From assembly GCA_035513345.1 (NCBI GenBank), contig DATKCF010000002.1:28304-92303 (forward strand): a stretch of DNA of 64,000 nucleotides. The letters run 5' to 3'. The stretch's first letter is position 1. Every line of letters begins with the position of its first letter. Both the position numbers and the translations under genes were made by a program. Positions 34,230 to 43,023 of the stretch are shown here, one piece after another. The notes below the pieces were generated by a model. It saw only the letters and a list, made by a program, of their open reading frames with translations, was not told the origin of the DNA and ran no database searches. Origin of the DNA: DATKCF01 sp035513345. GTDB taxonomy: Bacteria; Gemmatimonadota; Gemmatimonadetes; Longimicrobiales; RSA9.

Positions 34230-35659
34230 GCTGTCAGTGCCGCTTCGAGCCCGGCGGCCGCGCGGACCATGAGGTCTTCGCGCCACACGTCGGCGATGAA
34301 CTGGCCACCGACCGGCAGGCCGGCAGCTTCACCGATCGGCAGAGACAGCGCCGGCGTCCCCGCAAGGTTCGCAGTGACCGTGTACACGTCGGACAGGTAC
34401 ATGCGGTACGGATCGTCGACACGTTCGCCGATCCCGAACGGCGGCGCGGGCGCTGTCGGAGTGAACAGCACATCGACACCGTCAGCAAAGACGCGGCGGA
34501 TGTCGCCCGCGATAGTGCGCCGGACCTGCTGCGCGCGGTGGTAGTACCGGTCCTGATAGCCGGCCGAGAGGACGAACGTGCCGAGCATGACACGGCGCTT
34601 GACTTCGGGCCCGAACGCAGCGCGCGTCATCTCCCACACGTCGGCCGTCGTTCGCGCGCTATCCGGCCGCGGTCCGTAACGAACACCGTCGTATCTCGCG
34701 AGATTGCTCGAGGCCTCCGCGGGCGCGATGATGTAGTATGCGGGGATCGCAAACCGGCTGCTGGGCAGGCTCACCGGCCGGATGATGGCGCCAGCGGAGC
34801 GCATCGCCGTGATCGCACGGTCGCACGCCGTCCGCACGGCCGCATCAAGACCCTCGCCGTAGTACTCGCGGGGAACCCCGACCGTGAGTCCGTCCAGACC
34901 GCGTTGCAAGGCATCGGCCAGTACTGGCGCATCGCGCCGGTCACTGGTTGCATCGAGCGGATCGTGACCGGAAATGACGTCGAGAACGAGCGTCGCATCC
35001 GACACCGTCCTGCCGAACGTGCCGACCTGATCCAGCGATGACGCGAACGCGACCAGACCGTAGCGACTCACGCGGCCCCACGTCGGCTTGATGCCGACGA
35101 CGCCGCAGAAGGATGCGGGCTGCCGCACCGATCCGCCCGTATCGGAGCCGAGTGCCACGGGCACGAGGCCGGCCGCCACGGCGGCAGCCGAGCCGCCCGA
35201 CGAACCGCCCGGCACTCGCGTCCGGTCGTGCGGGTTGAGCGTCGGTCCGTACGCCGAGTTCTCCGTCGACGAGCCCATCGCAAACTCGTCCATGTTGGTC
35301 TTCGCGACAACGACAGCGCCCGCTGCGTGCAGCCTGCGCACGACCGTCGCTTCGTACGGCGACACCCAGCCTTCCAGGATGCGCGACCCGCACGTGGTCG
35401 GCATGTCGAGAGTGCACAGGTTGTCCTTGACGGCAACGGGCACACCGGCGAGTCGTCCGACGCGGCCCTCCCGGGCCAGCGCATCGACTTCGCTCGCACG
35501 CCTCATGGCGGCATCACCGCCGACCGAGAGAATCGCGTTGAGGCCGCCGGTTCGCGCGGCTTCACCGACGCGCTCGAGCGCGCCGGCGATCGTCGACCTC
35601 GCTTCCCGCGTTCCGCTGGACACGGCCCGCGCGATCGCCGCCGCGCTCTCCTCTGTCAC
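34226..35659 (-). CDS. gatA: Aspartyl/glutamyl-tRNA amidotransferase subunit A
   Basis: Glutaminase subunit of GatCAB. 477 residues, amidase-signature family. The Ser-cisSer-Lys triad is visible: the Lys in VAVKDNLCT and the two Ser in PGGSSGGSAAAVAAGL with GSDTGGSVRQPA. Starts with GTG overlapping the gatC stop (GTGA) and ends overlapping the gatB start. The complete C-A-B order is typical. Confidence 0.96.
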
Positions 35660-35967
35660 GGCCGCGACGCGTTCGCGTCGTCGTCCAACGCGGCCAGACG
35701 CGGAACCGTGAAGAAGCCATCAGCCCATGCGGGTGCAAACAGGGACGGAGCGCTGTGCAGCGGATCGGCTGACGGTACATCGGTCCGCAGAAGGACGTGA
35801 GCGGCGGCCGCACCCTCGCCGGCGTCAGCCGTTTCCGCCTGACCCAGCGATTCGACGTGTTGCAGTATGTCCGACAACTGTCTGGCGAACGTGTCCGCTT
35901 CGTCGGCGTCAAGGCGAAGCCGGGCGAGTGCGGCAATGGCAAGGACCTGATCGCGCGAAACGGCCAC
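35656..35967 (-). CDS. gatC: Aspartyl/glutamyl-tRNA amidotransferase subunit C
   Basis: Small belt subunit that stabilises the GatA-GatB complex. 103 residues from the GTG giving VAVSRDQVLAIAALARLRLD, 4 bases after the pcrA stop; the longer frame would overlap pcrA. The LARLRLDADEADTFARQLSDIL helix pair and the later RTDVPSADP loop are the family features. No clear ribosome-binding site, consistent with coupling. Confidence 0.92.
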   Translation of the reverse strand: MAVSRDQVLAIAALARLRLDADEADTFARQLSDILQHVESLGQAETADAGEGAAAAHVLLRTDVPSADPLHSAPSLFAPAWADGFFTVPRLAALDDDANASRP

Positions 35968-35971
35968 CGCG

Positions 35972-38287
35972 CTACAGTTCCTTCTGCAGGTTGGCGTACC
36001 GCACGACGACCTTCTTCCGGCCCGCGTTGTCAAAGTCGATGGCGGCCTTGAGGTCCTGGCCGAAGCCGCTCAGCTCGCGGATCGTGCCTCGTCCGAACTG
36101 CGGGTGGCGGACCCGCTCGCCCTTGACGAAGCGAGGCACGTCCTGCGCGTCGGTGTAGTCGATGTAGAAGCCACTGCCGTCATCGCCTTCGAACGGCGAT
36201 GTGCCGGACGATGCCCCGGCTGAGCGTGACTCGCTTCGCCGTCCGCCGAACGAGCCACGGTTGCCGTAATCGCGGATCGAGTGGTCGAGACGCCTGCGTT
36301 CGAGCTGGGGTGTCGTGCGATACTCGACCAGACGCTCATCGATCGGTCTCAGGAACCGGGACGGGATGCAGTCGATGAATTCGCCGCCCCGGCGCCGACG
36401 CCGGGCATGCGTCAGATACAACTTTCGTTCGGCGCGCGTCACGCCGACGTAGAACAGTCTGCGTTCCTCCTCGAGCGTATCCGGATCATCGAAGGAACGA
36501 GACATCGGGAACAGCCCGTCTTCGAGACCGGACAGGAACACGAACGGATACTCGAGGCCCTTCGCGTTGTGCATCGTCATCAGCGTGACGGCTTCCGCGT
36601 CCGGTTCGTGCCGGTCCACGTCCGTCAGCAGCGATACCTTCTGAAGGAACAACTCGAGTGATGTCGCACCGTCCGCCGGCCGGTCTTCGGGTTCGACGTC
36701 ATCATCGATCAGGAATTCCTGCGCGCCGGCCAGCAGTTCGCGGACGTTCTCCATGCGGTCTTCGCCTTCCGGCCCTTCATCGCGCAATGCCTCGATGATG
36801 CCGACTTCGTCGAGCAGCCTCTCGAGCAGATCGCCTACCGTCAGATGGGATGCGAGTGCCGAGTATCGCTGGATCAGCGCGCCGAATGCCGCGAGCGATG
36901 CGGGCGCCGGTGCGCGCAGGTCGCTGCATTCACTCGCGCGAATTGCCGCATCGAGCAGGCTCACGCCCAGGGCCGCTGCCCATTCGACGAGCTTCGTCTG
37001 CGTCGTAGGGCCGATGCCGCGACGCGGGTAGTTCACGATCCGGTCGAACGCACCCGCATCGAGCGGATTCGAGATCAGTCGCAGGTACGCCAGCACATCC
37101 ATGATCTCGCGCCGCTCGTAGAAACGCGTGCCGCCCACGATCTGGTACGGTACATCGATCCGGCGGAACGCCTCTTCGAAGGAACGGGACTGAGAGTTCG
37201 TGCGATAAAGAATGACGAAATCGCGGAACGACCGGTCGGGCTGTGCTCTGCGGCTGACGATCTCGCCGGCGATCCACTCGGCTTCATCTCGATCATCGAC
37301 TGCTTCGACACGGGTCACGATCTCACCGCGCCCCGCGTCGGTGCGCAGTGTCTTTCCCTTCCGCTTCGTATTGTCGGCGATGACCATGTTCGCGACGTCC
37401 AGGATCGTTCCGGTCGAACGATAGTTCTGCTCGAGGCGCACCACGGCGGCACCCGGAAACTCCTGTTCGAAGTCGAGGATGTTGCGAACGTCGGCACCCC
37501 GCCAGCCGTAGATCGACTGGTCGTCATCGCCGACCACCATGAGGTTGCCGTGCGCGGACGCCAGCATGCTGAGCAGACGGTACTGTGCGCGGTTCGTGTC
37601 CTGGTACTCGTCGACCAGGATGAAACGGAACCGGGAACGATACCGTTCGAGGAGCGCCTCGTTCTCCTCGAACATGCGGATCGGCGCAGCCAGCAGATCA
37701 TCGAAGTCGAAGGCGTTCTGCTCCTTCAGTGACTTCTGGTACGCGCGATAGATCTCGGCGACGACGCGCGAGAAGGGATCCGCCGCGAGCCGCTCGTACT
37801 CGGCGGTCCCGACCAGTGCGTTCTTCGCGGCCGAAATCGCGCTCTGCACTGCTTTGGGGTGCCACGCCTTCTCGGATATGCCGAGCGTCTCCATCGTGCG
37901 CTTCACTTCGCGCAGCGACTGGTCGGCATCCGTGATGCTGAAGTTCGACGCCCAGCCGATATGACTGGCGTGACGCCGCAACCAGCGTGCGCCCATCGAG
38001 TGGAACGTGCCGATCCACATGCCGGCCGGCTCCTGGGCGAGGAGACGCCGCACGCGTTCGCGCATCTCGCCTGCCGCCTTGTTCGTGAAGGTCACCGCCA
38101 GAATGAGCGACGGGTCGACACCGTGCTCCTGGATCAGTTGCGCAATGCGCGTCGTAAGGACTCGCGTCTTGCCCGAACCCGCGCCCGCCAGGACGAGAAT
38201 CGGACCTTCGAAATGCTCGACCGCCGTGCGCTGCTCCGGGTTCAGCCGCACGAGCGGCTCCGCGATCCGATCGGCCGACAGGCTCAT
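35972..38287 (-). CDS. pcrA: ATP-dependent DNA helicase UvrD/PcrA
   Basis: Superfamily 1A 3'-5' helicase in repair and replication restart. 771 residues with motif Q (RLNEQ-like RLNPEQRTAVEH), Walker A AGAGSGKTR, DEYQDTNRAQ (Walker B), GDDDQSIYGWRGAD (III), QNYRSTG (IV), LMTMHNAKGLEYPFVFL (V) and VGVTRAERKLYL (VI). The C-terminal tail ends in the PcrA-type motif (VRHPQFGRGTIRELSG), which binds RNA polymerase in other species. Coupled to the upstream kinase gene (ATGA). Confidence 0.95.
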   Translation of the reverse strand: MSLSADRIAEPLVRLNPEQRTAVEHFEGPILVLAGAGSGKTRVLTTRIAQLIQEHGVDPSLILAVTFTNKAAGEMRERVRRLLAQEPAGMWIGTFHSMGARWLRRHASHIGWASNFSITDADQSLREVKRTMETLGISEKAWHPKAVQSAISAAKNALVGTAEYERLAADPFSRVVAEIYRAYQKSLKEQNAFDFDDLLAAPIRMFEENEALLERYRSRFRFILVDEYQDTNRAQYRLLSMLASAHGNLMVVGDDDQSIYGWRGADVRNILDFEQEFPGAAVVRLEQNYRSTGTILDVANMVIADNTKRKGKTLRTDAGRGEIVTRVEAVDDRDEAEWIAGEIVSRRAQPDRSFRDFVILYRTNSQSRSFEEAFRRIDVPYQIVGGTRFYERREIMDVLAYLRLISNPLDAGAFDRIVNYPRRGIGPTTQTKLVEWAAALGVSLLDAAIRASECSDLRAPAPASLAAFGALIQRYSALASHLTVGDLLERLLDEVGIIEALRDEGPEGEDRMENVRELLAGAQEFLIDDDVEPEDRPADGATSLELFLQKVSLLTDVDRHEPDAEAVTLMTMHNAKGLEYPFVFLSGLEDGLFPMSRSFDDPDTLEEERRLFYVGVTRAERKLYLTHARRRRRGGEFIDCIPSRFLRPIDERLVEYRTTPQLERRRLDHSIRDYGNRGSFGGRRSESRSAGASSGTSPFEGDDGSGFYIDYTDAQDVPRFVKGERVRHPQFGRGTIRELSGFGQDLKAAIDFDNAGRKKVVVRYANLQKEL

Positions 38288-39480
38288 GCGACCGCCGGCG
38301 GCAACGTGATGTCGAAGACAGTGCCGCGATTGCGCCGCGCGTGCGCGACGATGCGGCCACCGTGCAGGTCCTGCACGATCCGCCGCGTCAGTGACAGGCC
38401 CACGCCCCAGCCACCCGACTTCGTCGTCACACCCGCATCGAAGATCCGCTCCCGCATGCCCGCCGGAATACCCGGTCCGTCATCGCCGACGTGGACGTGC
38501 ACGTTGCCGTCATTGCCGGTGTGCGCGAGCACGAGGATGTGGCCACCCCGCCCGGCCAGCGCATCGATGGCGTTCTTGACGACGTTCTCGATCGCCCAGG
38601 CCAGCAGCACGCGGTTCGCGCGCACGTCCGGCAGCGATCCCTGCACCCGCGTCCGGATCGTGATTCCCTTCCCGAACTTCGGTAGCCGCGGTCCGAAGTA
38701 ATCCTGCAGTTCGTGCACTACTTCCTCCACTGAGACGACATCGAGCGCCGGCGGCTTCCCGATCAGTTCGAACCTGCGTGAAACGCGTTCGAGCCGTTCG
38801 ACATCGGCGCTCATGACGCGGGCTATGTAATCGTCTTCGGCGAACGTTTCCCGCTCGCCGGACGGCAGCGCCAGCACTTCGAGCCAGCCTTCGAGAGAGC
38901 TGAGCGGCGTTCCCATCTGATGCGCCAGCTCGCGTGCCATCGCCAACCACAGCCGTTCCCGCTCCGCGCGCGACTCGGACCGGACGACCACGACGGCAAC
39001 CAGGACGAGCAGCCCGACGCTCGACAGCTGCAACCACGGCAGCCAGTCGAGCCACCGTCGCAGCGTCGTATCACCGAACGCGATCGCGCCGCTCGGTCCA
39101 ATCGTCACGTTGGCGGGTCGTGTCCGTTCCAGCTCGGCCATGTACTCGGCGAGCCGCCGCTGGCCCTCCGGCGTGGCCGGGTCGATATCGAACGGGAGGT
39201 TCGCGCCCGAGTATTCGCCTTCGACCCGTGCAACCAGCGGCAGGTCGAGCGAGTTCAGCAGGGCCTGGATCTCGAACAGGGCCTGGAACTCGTCGCTCGA
39301 CAGACCATCGCCAGACGCCGAAAGAAGGCCGCGCTGGACGAGCGAGTAGATCCGGCCGTTGATTGCCGCCTGTTCGTTGAACCTGCCGACGAGATACTGC
39401 GTGTAGGCGAGATACGACCCGAAGACGGCGATCGCGGCCGCCGCCAGGAGTGCGGGCCAGAACCGCCGTCCCTTCAACAC
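38284..39480 (-). CDS. Membrane sensor histidine kinase, orphan
   Basis: 398 residues. Two transmembrane helices (about 9-26 and 150-166) flank a roughly 120-residue extracytoplasmic sensor region. The phosphoacceptor is His187 in MARELAHQMGTPLSSLEGW; the ATP lid follows with ENVVKNAIDAL (N box), DDGPGIP (G1) and GGWGVGLSLTRRIV. No response regulator is adjacent; it sits between serS and pcrA, an unusual place. It starts with GTG 4 bases after the serS stop. Ligand unknown. Confidence 0.88.
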   Translation of the reverse strand: MLKGRRFWPALLAAAAIAVFGSYLAYTQYLVGRFNEQAAINGRIYSLVQRGLLSASGDGLSSDEFQALFEIQALLNSLDLPLVARVEGEYSGANLPFDIDPATPEGQRRLAEYMAELERTRPANVTIGPSGAIAFGDTTLRRWLDWLPWLQLSSVGLLVLVAVVVVRSESRAERERLWLAMARELAHQMGTPLSSLEGWLEVLALPSGERETFAEDDYIARVMSADVERLERVSRRFELIGKPPALDVVSVEEVVHELQDYFGPRLPKFGKGITIRTRVQGSLPDVRANRVLLAWAIENVVKNAIDALAGRGGHILVLAHTGNDGNVHVHVGDDGPGIPAGMRERIFDAGVTTKSGGWGVGLSLTRRIVQDLHGGRIVAHARRNRGTVFDITLPPAVA

Positions 39481-39484
39481 AGTG

Positions 39485-40768
39485 TCACCCCGCGATCCGG
39501 TCCATCCTCACATGATCCGCAATTGACTCCGGCAGCCTGATGCTGCCATCGGCCTGCTGCCCGTTCTCCAGCACGGCGATCACCGTGCGCGGCAGAGCCA
39601 GGCCCGACCCGTTCAGCGTCGTTACGAACTCCGGTTTCTCGCCCGGTGCTGGCCGGTACCGGATGTTCGCGCGCCGGGCCTGATAGTCGCCGTAGATCGA
39701 GCAGCTCGACACTTCGAGCCAGCGCCCGACGCCCGGCGCCCACACCTCGATATCGAAGGTCTGGGCATTCGCGAATCCCAGGTCGCCGCCCGCGAGCAGC
39801 ACCACGCGATAGCGAAGGCCCAGCCTCCTGAGCACGGCTTCCGCGTGTGCTGTGAGCTCCTCGAGTGCGGTCATGCCGTCCTCCGCCCGCTCGAACCGGA
39901 CAAGCTCGACCTTGTCGAACTGGTGTACGCGCAGAATGCCCCGCGTATCCTTCCCGTGCGCGCCCGCTTCCCGCCGGAAGCAGGGCGTGTACGCGACGAA
40001 CCGGCGAGGCACGGACTCAGGCGGCAGAATCTCGCCGGCATACAGGTTCGTGACCGGCAACTCCGCGGTCGGCACGAGGTACAGGTCGTCGCCCGTCACG
40101 TGGTACATGTCCTCGCCGAACTTCGGTAGGTGACCTGTCCCGAGCGCCGCCGCCGGATTCACAACGAATGGCGGCGCCAGTTCCGTGTAACCGTGCTCCG
40201 TCGTATGCAGGTCCAGCATCATGTCGATCAGGCCACGCACCAGCCTGGCGCCCGCGCCGACGTAGACCGGGAACCCGCTGCCCGCGATCTTCGCCCCGCG
40301 TGGAAGGTCGATGATCCCGAGCCGTTCGGCCAGATCCCAGTGGGCCACCGGCTCAAAGTCGAATGCTCGCGCTTCGCCCCATTCCCGGACGATGACGTTG
40401 TGCGCCTCGCCGCCCGCCGGCACGACGTCCGCCGGAACGTTCGGGATCGACAGCAGCAGCGCCTCAACCTCGCCGTCGACCTCCGATGCGCGCGTTTCCT
40501 TCGACGCCAGACGCTCGTTCAACTCGCGCATCGCAACGACAAGGCGGTCCGCCTCCTCGTGCCTGCCCTCCTTCTTGAGCTGGCCGACACGCGGAGAGAC
40601 CTCGTTCCGTTCTGCCCGCATCGTGTCCACGTCGACGATGAGCGCGCGTCGCTCCTCGTCGAGCGTGATGAGTTCATCGACAAGGCCGGGCAGTTCCGGC
40701 TTGCCCCGCACGGCCAGCCGTGCCTTGACCAGGTCCGCGTTGTCCCGGACATATCTCAGGTCGAGCAC
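39485..40768 (-). CDS. serS: Seryl-tRNA synthetase
   Basis: Charges tRNA-Ser (and tRNA-Sec where present, which is relevant to the selenoprotein candidate). 427 residues from GTG. N-terminal tRNA-binding coiled coil (about 30-100), then class II motifs: FRREAGAHGKDTRGILRVHQ (motif 2) and TLNGSGLALPRTVIAVLEN (motif 3), with VSSCSIYGDYQARR between. Follows the lipoprotein gene by 4 bases. Confidence 0.96.
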   Translation of the reverse strand: MLDLRYVRDNADLVKARLAVRGKPELPGLVDELITLDEERRALIVDVDTMRAERNEVSPRVGQLKKEGRHEEADRLVVAMRELNERLASKETRASEVDGEVEALLLSIPNVPADVVPAGGEAHNVIVREWGEARAFDFEPVAHWDLAERLGIIDLPRGAKIAGSGFPVYVGAGARLVRGLIDMMLDLHTTEHGYTELAPPFVVNPAAALGTGHLPKFGEDMYHVTGDDLYLVPTAELPVTNLYAGEILPPESVPRRFVAYTPCFRREAGAHGKDTRGILRVHQFDKVELVRFERAEDGMTALEELTAHAEAVLRRLGLRYRVVLLAGGDLGFANAQTFDIEVWAPGVGRWLEVSSCSIYGDYQARRANIRYRPAPGEKPEFVTTLNGSGLALPRTVIAVLENGQQADGSIRLPESIADHVRMDRIAG

Positions 40769-40772
40769 GGCG

Positions 40773-41330
40773 TCAGTTCTCGGGAGGGATCAGGTCGCGA
40801 TTGTTGCAGAAGCTGTTGCGCACCACGGCCAGCTCGATCGAGCCGCCCGCCATGTCGACCGACAGGACCTGGAACTTCCCGTAGTACGGACCAGACCCGA
40901 ATGTCGTGCAGGTCGCCACGCGGGACCGGACAATGTACACCGCATCCTCGCGGACCGGCACCGGCCCCCGCGAATACTCCGATGTGTCCGCAGGCGCTTC
41001 TCTGGCCGCTGCCAGCGTTCGATGCGACGTTTCCGCGATCAACACCTCATCGCCGATGCCCGGAAAGAGACCTGCCGGCAGAAACACCATCTCGCCGTTC
41101 GTCTCACCCAGCGCCATGTCCCACCCGCCGGTTGCGCCGGGCGCCTCCACGATGACCCGCCGCAGACTCACGAAGTCGTACGCCGATGGCTGGCCGATCA
41201 ACTCCGGACGGGACAGCGAATAGATCACGCTCGTAACGGGCGTCGCATTCCAGTTCGGAGGACCCAGTCCGTCACCGCATGCCGCCACCGCTGCCAGCGC
41301 TACCACGCTCAACGCGCGTACTGCTGTCAT
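40773..41330 (-). CDS. Predicted lipoprotein, unknown function
   Basis: 185 residues from the ATG preceded by a GAGAG ribosome-binding site; an upstream GTG is less well placed. The signal peptide (MTAVRALSVVALAAVAAC) ends in a lipobox Cys at residue 18. The mature part is beta-rich with three further Cys and aromatic residues (TFGSGPYYGKFQVLSVDMAG) and no recognised domain. It heads the serS-kinase-pcrA-gatCAB run and has its own promoter candidate. Confidence 0.65.
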   Translation of the reverse strand: MTAVRALSVVALAAVAACGDGLGPPNWNATPVTSVIYSLSRPELIGQPSAYDFVSLRRVIVEAPGATGGWDMALGETNGEMVFLPAGLFPGIGDEVLIAETSHRTLAAAREAPADTSEYSRGPVPVREDAVYIVRSRVATCTTFGSGPYYGKFQVLSVDMAGGSIELAVVRNSFCNNRDLIPPEN

Positions 41331-41371
41331 TCTGTCTCTCTGCACATACTTCGAGGGATCGCGAACCGCTC

Positions 41372-41401
41372 ACAGTATCCGGCCGATTTCGACGCTGTCA
41401 A
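41372..41401 (-). promoter_or_regulatory. Promoter candidate for the lipoprotein-serS-gatCAB operon
   Basis: Minus-strand consensus TTGACA, 18-base spacer, TACTGT, about 42 bases upstream of the lipoprotein ATG. Perfect -35, weak -10. It is divergent from the plus-strand candidate 25 bases away. The 249-base gap holds nothing else recognisable. Confidence 0.6.
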
Positions 41402-41425
41402 CCCGGCAACACCGCCACCGGCGCG

Positions 41426-41454
41426 TTGACTTTGTACCCGGGCGGTGGTAAACA
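41426..41454 (+). promoter_or_regulatory. Promoter candidate for the response regulator-manC operon
   Basis: TTGACT, 17-base spacer, TAAACA, about 125 bases before the regulator ATG at 41580. The -35 is 5 of 6, the -10 only 3 of 6. Confidence 0.4.
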
Positions 41455-41579
41455 TTTCCGCGGCCCGGCGTACCTCGCGCCGTCGAGCCCCGGCCCGGCC
41501 CGCCAGACCCGGACTCCGCCGGTTGAGGCCGTCCCCGCCCGGAACGACCGGGTGGCCCATTCCTCCCTCGCCACGATCG

Positions 41580-41972
41580 ATGGATCCGGCTGAAAGCGTC
41601 CGTGTTCGGCGTATCCTCGTCGTCGATGACGAACCCCACGTCGGCCGCATCATCCAGTTCAAGCTCGAACAGGGCCCATACGACGTGCTGCTCTCCCATG
41701 ACGGTATTGCCGCACTCGATATTCTGCGACGCGAGGATCCCATCGATCTCGTGCTCCTCGACATCATGCTGCCCCGCCTCGGCGGTCTTGAACTCCTCGC
41801 CCAGCTACGGCGTCTCCCGCACAGGCGAGACACTCCCGTCATCATGCTGACCGCCAAGGGCAACGAAACCGACCGTACCCAGGCCGAAGCACTCGGTGCC
41901 GATGACTTCGTCGTGAAGCCGTTCAGTCCGAAACGGCTCTACGCCCGCATCAACGAGATCTGCGGTGTCTGA
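41580..41972 (+). CDS. Receiver-only response regulator
   Basis: 130 residues, a single CheY-like receiver: acidic pocket VVDDEPHVG, phospho-acceptor Asp61 (VLLDIMLPRLGG), Thr in IMLTAKG and Lys in VVKPFSPKRLY. No output domain, so it acts by protein contact or phosphorelay. The ATG is chosen because it leaves a short lead before the fold; the longer frame is Pro- and Arg-rich noise. Overlaps manC by 8 bases; its kinase partner is unknown, though an orphan kinase lies 2 kb away on the other strand. Confidence 0.88.
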   Translation: MDPAESVRVRRILVVDDEPHVGRIIQFKLEQGPYDVLLSHDGIAALDILRREDPIDLVLLDIMLPRLGGLELLAQLRRLPHRRDTPVIMLTAKGNETDRTQAEALGADDFVVKPFSPKRLYARINEICGV

Positions 41973-43023
41973 ACCTTCGCTGTGGGTGGTGATCCTGGCG
42001 GGCGGCGCCGGCAGCCGGTTCTGGCCGGTCTCGACGCCATCGAGGCCGAAACAGCTATTGCCTCTCGCCGGCCCCGACACTCTCATTCTGCAGACCGTCG
42101 AACGCGTACGACCGCTGGTCGACGATTCGCGCATCCGGATCCTGACCGGCGCCTGGCTCGAGCGGCCCATACGCGAGGCGGTGCCTGGCCTGGGCCCTGA
42201 CAGCTTTCTGATCGAGCCTACCGCGAAGGGGACGGCCCCCGTGCTGGCGTGGGCGGCCGCCGAGATCGAGCGGATCGAACCCGGCGCGGTCATGGCATCG
42301 CTGCACGCGGATCACGTGATTTCTCCCGCGGTCGCGTTCCGCTCGCAGCTTGCGCGTATTGCGGCAGCATCCGCCTCACATCGGCGACTGTTCACGATCG
42401 GCGTCACGCCGACGCGGGCGGAGACGGGGTACGGCTACATCGAGCCGGGCCGGTCGCTCGGTGACGACGAGTCGTTCGTAGTGGATCGATTCGTCGAGAA
42501 ACCCGATGAGGCAACGGCGAAGGCGTACGTCGAGCGCGGTTTCCTGTGGAACACGGGATTGTTCGTGTGGCCGGCTGCGCTGTTGCTCGAGGAGTTGCGT
42601 TCGCATACGCCGGAGATCGCCGTGCATTTGCCGCTGCTCGATGATGGCCGGGTCGGCGAGTTTTTCGCGAATGTCACGTCGATCACGATCGATGTCGCAC
42701 TGCTCGAGCGGAGCGATCGAATCGCTGTGGCGAGGGCCGCGTTCGAGTGGGACGATGTTGGCGCGTGGGATGCTGTGGCGAGGACGCGCGAAGCGGACGC
42801 GGCGGGCAACGTGGCGGTTGGCGACGCGCACTTCGTCGAATCGGAGAACTGCATTGCGTGGTCGGAGGGCGGCTCGGTCGTGACGTTCGGCGCGTCGGAC
42901 ATGATTGTCGTGCACAGTGGTGGCATCACGTTCGTGGCGCCGCGGCACCGCGCACCGGAGCTGAAGAAGCTGCTGGACAGATTGCCGGCGTCGTTGAAGG
43001 CTCCGTCTGGCGGTGACGGGTGA
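41965..43023 (+). CDS. manC: Mannose-1-phosphate guanylyltransferase
   Basis: Makes GDP-mannose for polysaccharides. 352 residues from a GTG inside the regulator's end. LAGGAGSRFWPVSTPSRPKQLLPL is the nucleotidyltransferase signature, followed by HADHVI, TGYGYIEPG, VEKPDE and the WNTGLFVW segment. It lacks the C-terminal phosphomannose isomerase domain of bifunctional enzymes. Coupled to the next gene by a GTGA overlap. Confidence 0.93.
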   Translation: MSEPSLWVVILAGGAGSRFWPVSTPSRPKQLLPLAGPDTLILQTVERVRPLVDDSRIRILTGAWLERPIREAVPGLGPDSFLIEPTAKGTAPVLAWAAAEIERIEPGAVMASLHADHVISPAVAFRSQLARIAAASASHRRLFTIGVTPTRAETGYGYIEPGRSLGDDESFVVDRFVEKPDEATAKAYVERGFLWNTGLFVWPAALLLEELRSHTPEIAVHLPLLDDGRVGEFFANVTSITIDVALLERSDRIAVARAAFEWDDVGAWDAVARTREADAAGNVAVGDAHFVESENCIAWSEGGSVVTFGASDMIVVHSGGITFVAPRHRAPELKKLLDRLPASLKAPSGGDG

